Source of the DNA: Alkaliflexus imshenetskii DSM 15055 | GTDB lineage: Bacteria; Bacteroidota; Bacteroidia; Bacteroidales; Marinilabiliaceae | DNA: 64,000 nucleotides | Assembly: GCF_000517065.1 (NCBI RefSeq) | Contig: NZ_KI912105.1 | Span: 398,396 to 462,395 of the forward strand | Direction of reading: 5' to 3' | In this document: positions 1-9,155 of the stretch, in pieces | Position numbering within the stretch: the stretch's first letter is position 1 | Layout: every line of letters begins with the position of its first letter | Translations under genes and position numbers: made by a program | The notes under the pieces: model-generated | What the model was told of the DNA's origin: nothing | Database searches by the model: none | What the model saw: the letters and a program-made list of their open reading frames with translations, nothing else

Positions 1-360
1 GCTGGTACTTTTATTATTGATGGCGGGATGGATATCGGGGAGCCCTTCTTTGGGCTGGCACCGGATATGGGCGCCTACGAATACAATCCAAACCCGGGAA
101 CCACCATCAACCAGATAAAACAGATTGGAGTCAGCATCTATCCAAACCCCGTTACCTCAGGAATCATCCATATCAATCTGGAGGGCACCATCGGTACCAC
201 CATCATCAGGGTAATCAGCATGAACGGAGCAGTGGTTAAAGAGTCTGCCAATTATGGGCAGAACCAAATCACGATGCCTGTAAACATTAATCCGGGAGTA
301 TATATCATACAGATTATCAATGAAAACAGCAACGCGGTGGAAAGAATCGTGGTGCAATAA
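1..360 (+). CDS. C-terminal end of a T9SS-secreted surface protein (5' end outside window)
   Basis: The reading frame is open from base 1, so this is the 3' end of a longer gene. The first residues include the GLAPDMGAYEY segment, which is typical of choice-of-anchor Q / right-handed beta-helix proteins of Bacteroidota. It is followed by a type IX secretion sorting domain: a SIYPNPV motif, a beta-rich stretch, and an ending of the GVYIIQI...ERIVVQ kind. By family knowledge the product crosses the outer membrane through the T9SS and is released or anchored at the surface. The enzymatic domain, if any, lies upstream and cannot be seen. An intrinsic terminator follows at 412-454. Confidence 0.85.
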   Translation, partial: AGTFIIDGGMDIGEPFFGLAPDMGAYEYNPNPGTTINQIKQIGVSIYPNPVTSGIIHINLEGTIGTTIIRVISMNGAVVKESANYGQNQITMPVNINPGVYIIQIINENSNAVERIVVQ

Positions 361-411
361 CACTTACTATCCAACAGGTGGTTGAAACTGATGCGGATTG
401 GCATCCAACTT

Positions 412-454
412 CATGCGCATGAAATTAACTTTTCGTGTGCATGATTTTTTTTTT
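412..454 (+). terminator. Intrinsic terminator after the first T9SS gene
   Basis: The arms CATGCGCATGAAA (412-424) and TTTCGTGTGCATG (431-443) can pair over 13 positions in RNA, two of them G-U, around a 6-nt loop. A run of ten T follows (445-454). It lies about 50 bases after the stop codon. A related GATGTGCATGAAATTT segment follows immediately. Confidence 0.8.
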
Positions 455-772
455 GATGTGCATGAAATTTTGACCACATGAAACAATTACTATGCCCCAA
501 GCATCTTAATCATTTTTTAACACCAACCCATCAAAAACACAACACAAATTAACAGACACAAATATTCACCACAAGGTAGATAAAACATCAAAACACTACA
601 TATCTGCACATTAGAACCAACACGAAAAACACAATTACCTCCCGAATAACAATTTATCCCCCATTTTATGACGATTTGCGGCCAACCACCCAGAGCCTTT
701 TAACTTAATTTTGAGTTATACAACATTTTTAAATCACGCTGTTATTATTTACTAACTTAAAATTATAATGTC
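455..772. other. Intergenic region, AT-rich, with candidate promoter
   Basis: No ORF or RNA gene is seen. TAATTTTG at 706-713 matches the Bacteroidota -7 consensus TAnnTTTG and would give a leader of about 50 nt for the gene at 773. No TTG lies at the usual 19-21 nt upstream, so this promoter is tentative. Confidence 0.4.
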
Positions 773-1480
773 ATGAAAAAACTCTACATGTTATTAGCAG
801 GGATTGCGTTTGCGGGTGTGATGAATGCGCAAACAAGTTGGAATATCAGTGAAATGTTTGGCACCATTGAAAATGAGACATTTTTTGCCACTACAGAAAC
901 CCATGACGGACTTACCATTTACTCAAACAACAATGTAGCTATAGACATGAACAGCAAGTCTATAACTTATAAAGAAGTAGAATATGCTTACACACATCGC
1001 CTAAAATTTGGTGGAGCTGGAAGTTTTTCAAGTGGAGTACCAACAGCTCGTGTAGTCACTTTTGAAGTAGACGGACCAGCAGACATAACGATTATGGCTC
1101 AATCCTCCTCCGGTGGTACAGATCGCATTCTTAATGTTGCAGCTGGAAGTAACACAAATATCTTAGGAACGGTTTCGGCACCTGGAGCCAACGTTGCTTT
1201 CACAACTATTTCATATACTGAGGAAAGTCCAACTACAATATACATTTGGTCACCAAGTAGTGGAGTAAACCTTTATCACATTATTGTAGAAGATCCTTCT
1301 GCAGTTTCTGTAGTTGCCCCAACATTCAACGCCAACGTAAGCAAAGTTGAGTACTACAACATCAGTGGTGTGAATATGGGTGGAGACTGGAACATGCTAC
1401 CAGCAGGTATTTACATTGTAAAAACCACTTATGACAATGGTGCTGTTACCACAGAAAAAATTTCTAAATCGAGAAGATAG
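773..1480 (+). CDS. Small secreted beta-sandwich protein with short T9SS-like C-terminus
   Basis: The 235-residue product starts with a clear signal peptide (MKKLYMLLAGIAFAGVMNAQ). The middle (about 25-170) resembles the beta-sandwich domain often attached to Bacteroidota pectate lyases and other polysaccharide-degrading proteins (pattern LKFGGAGSFSSGVPTARVV), but no catalytic domain is present. The last 45 residues resemble a short sorting domain (VEYYNISGV... LPAGIYIVKT... TTEKISKS) without the usual PNP motif. It is probably exported and may bind a polymer; that role is inference. A candidate -7 element lies at 706-713 and a terminator at 1509-1543. It is a stand-alone gene, convergent with dnaE. 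Confidence 0.7.
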   Translation: MKKLYMLLAGIAFAGVMNAQTSWNISEMFGTIENETFFATTETHDGLTIYSNNNVAIDMNSKSITYKEVEYAYTHRLKFGGAGSFSSGVPTARVVTFEVDGPADITIMAQSSSGGTDRILNVAAGSNTNILGTVSAPGANVAFTTISYTEESPTTIYIWSPSSGVNLYHIIVEDPSAVSVVAPTFNANVSKVEYYNISGVNMGGDWNMLPAGIYIVKTTYDNGAVTTEKISKSRR

Positions 1481-1508
1481 TCTATAGTCTAGGTTTCATA
1501 GGATTGAG

Positions 1509-1543
1509 ATGGCAGAGAGCAACGGCTTTCTGCCATTTCTGTT
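1509..1543 (+). terminator. Intrinsic terminator between convergent genes
   Basis: ATGGCAGAGAGC (1509-1520) pairs with GCTTTCTGCCAT (1525-1536) around an AACG tetraloop, with one G-U pair. A T-rich tract (TTCTGTTTT) follows. It lies between the + strand gene ending at 1480 and the - strand dnaE ending at 1548. Confidence 0.75.
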
Positions 1544-1547
1544 TTCA

Positions 1548-4487
1548 TCAGGTGCCGCGTGGGTCGGGTTTTAGGGGAAGTATGGCCATCTTTTCAACTT
1601 CAACGGATGGGAAACCGAACTCGCTCACCACACGCCCAAGTATCAGATAAACGCCATTGCCACGAAACGGGTACGCCTTAAGCACCTGTGGAAAATGCGT
1701 GGTATCAAAAAACTGCCCTTCGTTATCAAGAAAGGTGGCAAAATGCATCAGTTGCTTTTTCACGGTGCGCACGTACTTGATGGTCACCAGCTGCCCCACC
1801 ATGCGCACCCGACGCCCCACATTGGGCAGCAGGTCGCGCGACAAGATTTCGCCCCGAAACTGCGTCTGTAACAGGTCGAAAAAGCTGCATCCCACGGGAA
1901 ATCCAAGCAGTTCAATCTCGTCGTAGGCATCTTCGATGGGCTGCTGCACCAACTGTGGCAACCTGTAGCGGGCAGTGCGGGCTGCAAACAGTTTGGGCAT
2001 GGGCTGCTTAACTTTGTCGCGCGTAAGAAACAGGTGCGCCTCCCACAGCAGCTCCGGCTTACGCTTACCGGTGAAACGCAACGCCCCCAACCGAATAAGC
2101 AACACCACCTGTTCACGCCCAATGGCGGTGCGCTCCATAAAATCTTCGAGACTACGGTAATCGCCATGCGCTGCACGCTCATCAAGGATGCGTTGAGCAA
2201 GTTGCTGTTCCAAGTCGCGCACATGCACCAGTCCCAGATAGATCTCCTTATCGCGGATGCTGGTGGCATAGCTGCTGCGGTTGATGCAAGGCACATGAAT
2301 GGCAGCGCCCCACCGCCGGGCCTCGTGCACATAAACCCATGTGGCATAAAACCCGCCAAAGTTATTGATTACCGCCACCATAAACTCCAACGGATAATGC
2401 GCCTTCAGGTAGAGGCTCTGGAAACTCTCCACGGCATAGGATGCCGAGTGAGCCTTTGAAAAAGAGTAGCTGGCAAACGACTCTATCTGCCGCCACACCT
2501 CATTGGCCAACGCATCGGGATAACCTCGCTCACGACAGTTGGCAAAAAAACGCTCCACAATGCGCTCAAACTCGGTGCGGGAGCGGTACTTGCCACTCAT
2601 GGCGCGGCGCAACACATCGGCATCGGCCAAATCCAGACCGGCAAAATGGTGGCACACTTTAATCACATCCTCCTGATACACCATCACGCCGTAAGTCTCC
2701 TTCAGCTGCTCCTCCATTACCGGATGCAAGTACTGAAAACTGTCGGGATGGTGAAAACGGTAGATATATTCGCGCATCATGCCCGAACTCGACACTCCGG
2801 GACGGATAATGGAACTGGCAGCCACCAGCGTGAGGTAATCATCACAACGCAACTTACGCAGCAAACCCCGCGTGGCCGGACTCTCGATATAGAAACAGCC
2901 ATTGGTTTCGCCACGTCGCAAAAGGTCGCGCACACGCTCATCCTTCTTAAACAGTTCCACCTGGTGCACATCCACCTTCACGCCACGGTTGACCAGCACT
3001 ATTTCGGCACACTCCTTTATGTGACCGATGCCCCGTTGCGAGAGGATGTCGAGCTTCTCAAAGCCGATGTCCTCGGCCGTGTACATGTCAAACTGAGTGG
3101 TGGGCAACCCTTTGGGCGGCAGTTCAAGCACCGTAAAATCGGTAATGGGCGCCTCCGACACCAGAATGCCACCGGCATGAATGGTGCGCAGGTTGGGGAA
3201 ATCGGCGATGTGCGCAGCCACGCCAAAAATCTTCTCAGCAATGGTTTCGCCCGCAGGGTTGAATCCCGGCTGCGCCATGCGCTCAATATCCTCCACCGGT
3301 AAACCATACACCTTGCCCAGTTCGCGGATGGTAGAGCGCTCCTGAAAAGTAGAGATGGCACCTAGCAACGCCACCCGCTCCCGACCATAACGCTTAAAAA
3401 TGTATTGCTGCACCTCTTCGCGCTCGCGCCACGAGTAGTCGATGTCAAAATCGGGTGGCGAGGTGCGTTTGGGGTTGAGGAACCGTTCAAAATAGAGGTT
3501 CAGTTCGATGGGGTCAACGTCGGTAATTTTAAGGCAGTAGGCCACCACGCTGTTGGCACCACTCCCCCGCCCCACATGATAGAAGCCGCGCGACAAGGAG
3601 TAGCGGATGATGTCCCAGGTGATGAGAAAATAGGCTGCAAAGCCAAGACTGTTTATAATGTCCAACTCTTTCTGCACCCGTTGACGGGCTTCGGCGTTGG
3701 CATTGCCGTAACGCAACACCATGCCGTCCAAAGCCAGTTGTTCCAGCAGCTTTTGGTCGTCGGCGCGGCTTCCGGTGTAGCTTTGTTTGTTCTTTACCGA
3801 TTTAAAATTGAACTCAAAAGAACAACTCTTGAGTAAAGCCTCTGTGTTGGCCCAAATCATGGGGTAACTGTCGAAGGCCGTTTTGAGCCGCTCGGGTGCC
3901 ACCGGCCAGTCGTACTCCGACGCCGTATCGGCAGCTGTAAGACGGCTCAAAAGCGTGTTGCCATCAACGGCCCGCATGTGGCGGTGCACATCAAAACCGG
4001 CACGACTGGCAAACACCACCGGTTGCCACACCACCAGCTTGTGCATCTGACCGGATAATGGCGATGTGAGAAGCCGGTTAAGCTGAAAATGACGAATGCC
4101 CACATAGGCGTTGTCGGCCAGCACTGGTGGCACAAACCCCTCGAAAGGGTAAACCACATACGCGTTGCTGAACAGTGGCGCCACAGCCGGCAGCGGCGTT
4201 TCCGACAAGCGATGGTGCGACAAGAAGCGGTTCAACTCGCCAAAGCCAACAAAATTGCGGGCAATGCCGGTATAGAGCAAGCGACCGCCCTCTCTGAACT
4301 CAATGCCAATCAACGGCGTAATACCAGCCACACCACAAGCCTTTACAAAATCAAACACCCCTGAGGTGCTGTTCACATCGGTAAGCACCAACACATCGAG
4401 CTTAAGCGCAGCAGCACGCTTAACCAGCTCCTCGGGCGACAAAACCCCGTAACGCAGGCTGTGATAGGTATGGCAGTTTAAAAACAT
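1548..4487 (-). CDS. dnaE2: DNA polymerase III alpha-like subunit, DnaE2/error-prone type
   Basis: This is a 979-residue C-family polymerase, shorter than replicative DnaE1 (about 1160). An N-terminal PHP domain spans about 1-70; where many PHP domains have H-x-H it reads N-C-H, which hints at a degenerate metal site. The palm motif P-D346-F-D348-I-D350 carries the expected catalytic aspartates, and a further candidate lies in the later GFEKLDIL motif. The finger and HhH regions are present, and the C-terminus (about 880-970) looks like an OB fold. dinB lies 183 bp upstream on the same strand, so this is a Pol IV/DnaE lesion-bypass pair of the kind seen in SOS-type mutagenesis cassettes. Confidence is high for the family and moderate for the DnaE2 role. 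Confidence 0.88.
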   Translation of the reverse strand: MFLNCHTYHSLRYGVLSPEELVKRAAALKLDVLVLTDVNSTSGVFDFVKACGVAGITPLIGIEFREGGRLLYTGIARNFVGFGELNRFLSHHRLSETPLPAVAPLFSNAYVVYPFEGFVPPVLADNAYVGIRHFQLNRLLTSPLSGQMHKLVVWQPVVFASRAGFDVHRHMRAVDGNTLLSRLTAADTASEYDWPVAPERLKTAFDSYPMIWANTEALLKSCSFEFNFKSVKNKQSYTGSRADDQKLLEQLALDGMVLRYGNANAEARQRVQKELDIINSLGFAAYFLITWDIIRYSLSRGFYHVGRGSGANSVVAYCLKITDVDPIELNLYFERFLNPKRTSPPDFDIDYSWREREEVQQYIFKRYGRERVALLGAISTFQERSTIRELGKVYGLPVEDIERMAQPGFNPAGETIAEKIFGVAAHIADFPNLRTIHAGGILVSEAPITDFTVLELPPKGLPTTQFDMYTAEDIGFEKLDILSQRGIGHIKECAEIVLVNRGVKVDVHQVELFKKDERVRDLLRRGETNGCFYIESPATRGLLRKLRCDDYLTLVAASSIIRPGVSSSGMMREYIYRFHHPDSFQYLHPVMEEQLKETYGVMVYQEDVIKVCHHFAGLDLADADVLRRAMSGKYRSRTEFERIVERFFANCRERGYPDALANEVWRQIESFASYSFSKAHSASYAVESFQSLYLKAHYPLEFMVAVINNFGGFYATWVYVHEARRWGAAIHVPCINRSSYATSIRDKEIYLGLVHVRDLEQQLAQRILDERAAHGDYRSLEDFMERTAIGREQVVLLIRLGALRFTGKRKPELLWEAHLFLTRDKVKQPMPKLFAARTARYRLPQLVQQPIEDAYDEIELLGFPVGCSFFDLLQTQFRGEILSRDLLPNVGRRVRMVGQLVTIKYVRTVKKQLMHFATFLDNEGQFFDTTHFPQVLKAYPFRGNGVYLILGRVVSEFGFPSVEVEKMAILPLKPDPRGT

Positions 4488-4496
4488 TTTTTTGCA

Positions 4497-4555
4497 GATA
4501 ATCAGACTAATAGATATTAGAAAGATAGATTAGATAAGGAAAGATTATAAGATAA
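4497..4555. repeat. ATCTAA-type microrepeat in the dnaE2 leader
   Basis: Just upstream of the dnaE2 start, the minus strand reads as irregular short units of the ATCTNAT/ATCTATT type. The same sequence flavour occurs at 14893-14945, again just before a minus-strand start. It is low-complexity and probably prone to slippage. Confidence 0.5.
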
Positions 4556-4571
4556 CATGTGGCGATTGCAG

Positions 4572-4667
4572 TCTCCCCAACTCATCAATTCATCAGTTCA
4601 TCAACTCCCCAGTTCACCAACTCATCAACTCATCAGTTCACCAACTCATCAGTTCCCCATCTCCAAA
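4572..4667. repeat. 8-nt tandem array between dinB and dnaE2
   Basis: About eleven consecutive 8-nt units (TCTCCCCA, ACTCATCA, ATTCATCA, GTTCATCA, ACTCCCCA, GTTCACCA and similar), ending in a diverged TCTCCAAA. The consensus on the + strand is RYTCAYCA. The phase holds throughout while the bases at fixed positions vary, which differs from a simple microsatellite. The array starts next to the dinB stop codon and fills much of the gap to dnaE2. Because 8 is not a multiple of 3, every frame is sampled, and no protein is implied. Confidence 0.8.
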
Positions 4668-4670
4668 CAT

Positions 4671-5846
4671 CTAATAAAACCCTGCCGCCCTGCCCACGGC
4701 CTCTTTCCCAAACCGTTTTCGAATGCGGTCCATGGCCAGATAAAGGTTTACCTGCTCGGGCGTATCCTCAAACAGATTGAGCTGCTGACTGCCCGACACC
4801 AGATGCGTGAACCGCACACCCAGCAGTCGCACCAGCACACGCCGCTTGTAGAGCCGCTGCAACAGCTCTTTGGCCTCGCGGATGAGCACATGGTCGAACG
4901 AGGTGTAGGGAATCCGTTTCTGTATGGTGTGCGTATCAAAATCGGCATAGCGGATTTTCACGGTGATGCAGGCCGTAAGTTTGTGGCGGCACCGCAGTTC
5001 AAAGGCCAGCCGCTCGGTGATGCGCACCACCCACTCATTAAGAAAGCGCATGTCGGTGGTATCGGTCTCAAAGGTTTGCTCCGAGCCGATGGATTTGCGC
5101 TCGTGATAGCGCTCCACGGGCGTGAGGTCTATGCCGTTGGCTTTTCGCCACAGGTCGATGCCGTTTTTGCCAAGCACGCGCTCCATCATCTCGGGCGGCA
5201 CCAGGCTCAGCGTCTCAATCTTTTCGATACCCATGGAACGCAGCAAACGGAAGGTCTTAGGCCCCAGCATCGGAATTCGACTGATGGAGAGCGGGTTTAA
5301 AAACGGACGCACCCGGTTGGCCTCCACATACAATTCGCGCTGGGGGCCGCGTTTGGCCTCACCGGTGGCAATCTTCGACACTGTTTTATTCACCGAGAGG
5401 CCAAATGAGATGGGCAGACCCGTCTCGCGGACAATGGTCTGGCGCAATTCGTGGCTAAACTTGTAACAGCCAAAGTATCTATCCATCCCCGTAAGGTCCA
5501 GATAGTGCTCATCGATGGAAGCCTTCTCGTAAACCGGCACCTTTTCGGCTATGATGTCGGTCACCACACGCGAGTAACGGCTGTAAGCATCCATGTCGCC
5601 ACGGATATAAACCGCCTGAGGACACAACTGCCGGGCCATCCGCATGGGCATGGCCGAATGCACGCCAAAGGTGCGCGCCTCGTAACTGCATCCGGCCACC
5701 ACGCCCCTGTCGGACAAGCCCCCGATAATAACCGGCTTACCATTGAGCGAACTGTTTTGCAGCCGCTCCACCGACACGAAAAACGTGTCCAAATCCATGT
5801 GCACAATCTGCCGGTTATCAGGCTGAAAAGTAGTTTCAGAAATCAT
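4671..5846 (-). CDS. dinB: DNA polymerase IV (Y-family translesion polymerase)
   Basis: The 391-residue product carries the Y-family active site: the HMDLDTFF motif with D18, and SIDEHYLDL with D112 and E113. It should therefore be catalytically competent, unlike the inactive ImuB relatives found beside DnaE2 in other phyla. HhH and little-finger regions follow. A QLNLF motif near residues 355-359 fits the beta-clamp binding consensus. It is first in a probable operon with dnaE2, separated by the 8-nt repeat array. By family knowledge it copies past damaged bases. Regulation by an SOS repressor is likely, but I saw no convincing operator. Confidence 0.93.
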   Translation of the reverse strand: MISETTFQPDNRQIVHMDLDTFFVSVERLQNSSLNGKPVIIGGLSDRGVVAGCSYEARTFGVHSAMPMRMARQLCPQAVYIRGDMDAYSRYSRVVTDIIAEKVPVYEKASIDEHYLDLTGMDRYFGCYKFSHELRQTIVRETGLPISFGLSVNKTVSKIATGEAKRGPQRELYVEANRVRPFLNPLSISRIPMLGPKTFRLLRSMGIEKIETLSLVPPEMMERVLGKNGIDLWRKANGIDLTPVERYHERKSIGSEQTFETDTTDMRFLNEWVVRITERLAFELRCRHKLTACITVKIRYADFDTHTIQKRIPYTSFDHVLIREAKELLQRLYKRRVLVRLLGVRFTHLVSGSQQLNLFEDTPEQVNLYLAMDRIRKRFGKEAVGRAAGFY

Positions 5847-6087
5847 CTTTTGACTATATTTTAATCACACTCACGTTTTCAATATAATCATTCGACAAAA
5901 AACAGGCAAGTATGGAACGGCTACTTCTTACAGAAAATTGCACATTGAAACCTCTCTACACATTGCTAATCAGATTCATCAAAACATTTCCATAGTTTAT
6001 AAACAATATTTGCATGTTTAACAATTTTCTTCTTTAATTGCACATAAGCATCAGATACCAACATCAGATACTGTAACCCATACACCC
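5847..6087. other. Divergent intergenic region between dinB and the LytS-type kinase
   Basis: 240 bp with no gene. It must carry promoters for both directions. An AATATTTG segment ending at 6012 partly resembles a -7 element for the + strand gene, but lacks the TA and a well-spaced -33 element. Confidence 0.3.
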
Positions 6088-8148
6088 ATGTATAATCGTA
6101 ACCTGAAAATCACCTCTCTTCTTCTAATGCTGACTTTTGGATGCGGCATTTATGCCGTAGCCGAAAATACAGCGTCACACAATTTCGAAAAAGCATCACA
6201 CTGGATTAGAATAAACTTAGATTCAGCGCTACACTATCTGGATGCCACTGTTCAGGAATCAAAACAAACCAACAATTACAATCTCAGGGCAAGAGCCTAT
6301 TCATTGGAAGGAGTAGCTCACTTCTTTAAAGGCAACAACGATCTAAGCCGACAATCGGTGGCACGCGCAGAGCTTCTTCTGGATTCGGTTTCGGATCTGC
6401 ACGAGCGGGCAACCCTAAAATGCAACATACTCATGCATAGCGGCGTTATCGCCAACAATTCAGGGCTGATAACCAAAGCCGACTCCTGCTATAATGCCAT
6501 CATTCCCATCGCAATAGAGTATGCCTTGCACGATCAGCACCTGCTGGCCATCATGAATCTGGGACAGGTGAAAAAGCTACAGGGCAATCTTTATGAAGCA
6601 TTTACCATGTTTACCGATGCATCGCACCTTTGCGACAGCCTGAAGAATAACGATTTGAAGCAAACTATGTTAAACTGGATGGCACAACTGCTGACCGAAG
6701 TTCAGGATTTTGATTTGGCCATCAGCTATTTGCAAAAAGCCAAAGCATATCACCCGGATGTGGCGTACCCGGGATACATTATTGAGTGGTACACCAACAT
6801 GGGGTACGCACACTATTCGGCTTCGCGCCCCGACAGCGCACTGCATTACTACACACAGGCACTGGAGCTATCTGAAGCACACCAACTCCCTTATTACAAA
6901 GCGCTGGCAATTGCCAACATAGGAGAAATAGAATATGAGAACGGAAATTATGACAAAGCCCTGCCTCTACTGACCGAAGCGCTCGTTATGTTCAGAGAGA
7001 CAGAAAACGCCATTGGAGAATTTTACACCCTCAGCATTATGAGCGGAGCTTTTTTTAGATCTGGGGAGATAAAAAAAGGACGTGACTACCTGGTACAATC
7101 GGAGCTACTTCTTGACAGCAATGAGCTAAGTGCTGAAGCTTTATTAAGACACTACAAAAGGGCTTACGACCTGCACAAACACCTCGGCGACGAAAAAAGC
7201 GCACTGCTGGCCTTCGAAAACTACGCCCGTCAAAAAGAGTTGATTGCCGACAAAGAGATACGCTGGAACATTGCAACGCTTGAAAGGCAGCTCCGCCTGC
7301 TGGAAAAAGAGAAGACCATTGACGACCAGAACTACCGCATCCAACTTTATAATTTAGAGATAAACCAGTACAAAATGCGTCTGGCACTCCTTATTATAGG
7401 CGCAACAGCTCTGCTGATGATATTGGGATTTATACTGTACATTCAAAAAAGCAGGCGTGAAAAAGAAAAAAATCAGCTGCTGGCCGAAATGGAGAAGATC
7501 ATTGCCTCCTATAAACTAAAAAACATACAGTCGTGCATTTCGCCCCATTTCATTTTTAATGCGCTCAATAGTTTGCTGCATCTGATAAGCAAAAACAAAA
7601 ACAAGGAAGCCCAAAAATGTATTGACCATATCTCCAAACTAATACGCTACACCATTGAAAATTCAGGAAAACATGCCATAACGTTGGAGGAAGAAGTTGC
7701 TTTTGTACGCAACTATCTGGAATTGGAATTACTGCTTGAACGAACCCAATTTTTCTATGACATTAAAGTAGATAAGACCATTGACATGCAGAGTCAAATT
7801 TTGCCCATGAGCATCCAGACACATGTTGAAAATGCACTTAAACATGGGCTGATGCCACAAAACAAAAGTGGCACCATCAACATCTGCCTTATTAAAAATG
7901 AAGAGAAAATCAACATACTTATTGAGGACAATGGAGAAGGTTTTATTCCGGACAACACCAACAGAAGAGCGCCGGGCACCGGGTCGGGACTAAAAATCCA
8001 GCAAGAGATGATTGAACTCTATAACCGATACAACAAAAGCAAAATTTCGTTGCACATAGCCAACAAAGCGGCACTCACAAACGGACAGGAACCTGGCACT
8101 TTGGTTCAATTATCTGTTCCATTGCAATTCAGCTATGAACTGAACTAA
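6088..8148 (+). CDS. TPR-containing LytS-family sensor histidine kinase
   Basis: The 686-residue protein has an N-terminal signal sequence, then periplasmic TPR-like helical repeats (about 30-400), a transmembrane segment (about 430-450: LALLIIGATALLMILGFILYI) and a cytoplasmic coiled coil. The His_kinase domain contains SPHFIFNALNSL with the probable phospho-acceptor H487. ATP-binding motifs follow (HVENALKHG, EDNGEGF, GTGSGLKI). It sits 24 bp upstream of a LytTR response regulator, so the two form a cognate pair. The signal is unknown; TPR sensors of this type usually bind proteins or peptides (inference). Confidence 0.9.
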   Translation: MYNRNLKITSLLLMLTFGCGIYAVAENTASHNFEKASHWIRINLDSALHYLDATVQESKQTNNYNLRARAYSLEGVAHFFKGNNDLSRQSVARAELLLDSVSDLHERATLKCNILMHSGVIANNSGLITKADSCYNAIIPIAIEYALHDQHLLAIMNLGQVKKLQGNLYEAFTMFTDASHLCDSLKNNDLKQTMLNWMAQLLTEVQDFDLAISYLQKAKAYHPDVAYPGYIIEWYTNMGYAHYSASRPDSALHYYTQALELSEAHQLPYYKALAIANIGEIEYENGNYDKALPLLTEALVMFRETENAIGEFYTLSIMSGAFFRSGEIKKGRDYLVQSELLLDSNELSAEALLRHYKRAYDLHKHLGDEKSALLAFENYARQKELIADKEIRWNIATLERQLRLLEKEKTIDDQNYRIQLYNLEINQYKMRLALLIIGATALLMILGFILYIQKSRREKEKNQLLAEMEKIIASYKLKNIQSCISPHFIFNALNSLLHLISKNKNKEAQKCIDHISKLIRYTIENSGKHAITLEEEVAFVRNYLELELLLERTQFFYDIKVDKTIDMQSQILPMSIQTHVENALKHGLMPQNKSGTINICLIKNEEKINILIEDNGEGFIPDNTNRRAPGTGSGLKIQQEMIELYNRYNKSKISLHIANKAALTNGQEPGTLVQLSVPLQFSYELN

Positions 8149-8172
8149 GCCAACAACATAATCTGACTCAAT

Positions 8173-8958
8173 ATGCGTCCTGTAATTAAAACCATCATTG
8201 TAGATGACCATCAACATGCCATAACCCACCTCCGTCAACTGCTGCAATACAATAATGAGATTTGCGTATTGGACGAAGCTTCCAATGCCACAGAAGCCTT
8301 CGATAAAATAAAGCAGCACGCACCTGATCTTATCTTTTTAGATGTGGAAATGCCCGGAAAGTCGGGGTTTGATTTGCTAACGGAGCTGCTTAACAACCAG
8401 GTAGATCTTCCGGCTATCATCTTCACCACAGGACACAACGATTACGCCATTGAAGCGTTGCGCTCAGGCGCTCTCGACTATCTGTTAAAACCGGTGTCGT
8501 CAAATGAACTGGATGCGGCCATGAGGCGTTTCAATTTAAGTCGGCAAGCCACAAACAACAACGCCTTGACGCAACAAATACATGAGATACTGCATAACAT
8601 TAACACCAACAAACGCATCTTAATTCCTACCATCACAGGATATAAAAATGTTCATACATCCGACATTCTGTATGTTCGTAGAGATGGCAATGCCTCCGGA
8701 CGAATCTATATTCATTACACCAAGGATACCAACGAACCTATTCCCGCCTGTTTTGCCTTGAAATATGTGGCAGACCTCCTGCCCGAAAACCGATTCTTCC
8801 AGATAGACCGAAACATCATCATCAATCTGGATTACCTTTTTGAAATTGAGACAAAATCGCGCGAGTGCATTCTCGTTAAAAACGGAGAGAAAACAACGCT
8901 GCCAATCTCAAGACAACGCTTGCGCGATTTCAAGATTCAATTTCTGAAAGAGCAATAA
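8173..8958 (+). CDS. LytTR-family response regulator
   Basis: 261 residues. The receiver domain (about 1-125) has the acidic pair in IIVDDH, the phospho-acceptor D57 in LIFLDVEMPG, and the conserved K in LLKPV. A LytTR DNA-binding domain (about 150-260) has the ILYVRRDGNASGRIYIHY and FFQIDRNIIINLDYL segments. It is the partner of the kinase just upstream. Bacteroidota regulators of this type usually control a few nearby or envelope genes. The secreted protease 200 bp downstream is a candidate target (inference). Confidence 0.92.
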   Translation: MRPVIKTIIVDDHQHAITHLRQLLQYNNEICVLDEASNATEAFDKIKQHAPDLIFLDVEMPGKSGFDLLTELLNNQVDLPAIIFTTGHNDYAIEALRSGALDYLLKPVSSNELDAAMRRFNLSRQATNNNALTQQIHEILHNINTNKRILIPTITGYKNVHTSDILYVRRDGNASGRIYIHYTKDTNEPIPACFALKYVADLLPENRFFQIDRNIIINLDYLFEIETKSRECILVKNGEKTTLPISRQRLRDFKIQFLKEQ

Positions 8959-9155
8959 CCCGCACCTTACCAGTCCCCACCACCCGGCCCTTAAATTTCC
9001 GATAAACAGCCTAATTTCACCATTCATCCTGCTGCCTTTACCACCCAGCATGCAGCGGCATATTTGTCCATTTTTACTGTTTCATGGTTACCGTAACTTA
9101 GCATTATTAACTGTGTCGTAGTTATGCTAAATACCAACATATTACTTCCAAAACC

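Noticed and set aside
2034-3302. Long + strand ORFs inside dnaE2
   Set aside because: They are shadows of the high-GC coding strand on the opposite side, with no recognisable protein.
4572-4667. CRISPR-like array
   Set aside because: The units are 8 nt with no spacers, so it is a tandem microrepeat rather than a repeat-spacer array.
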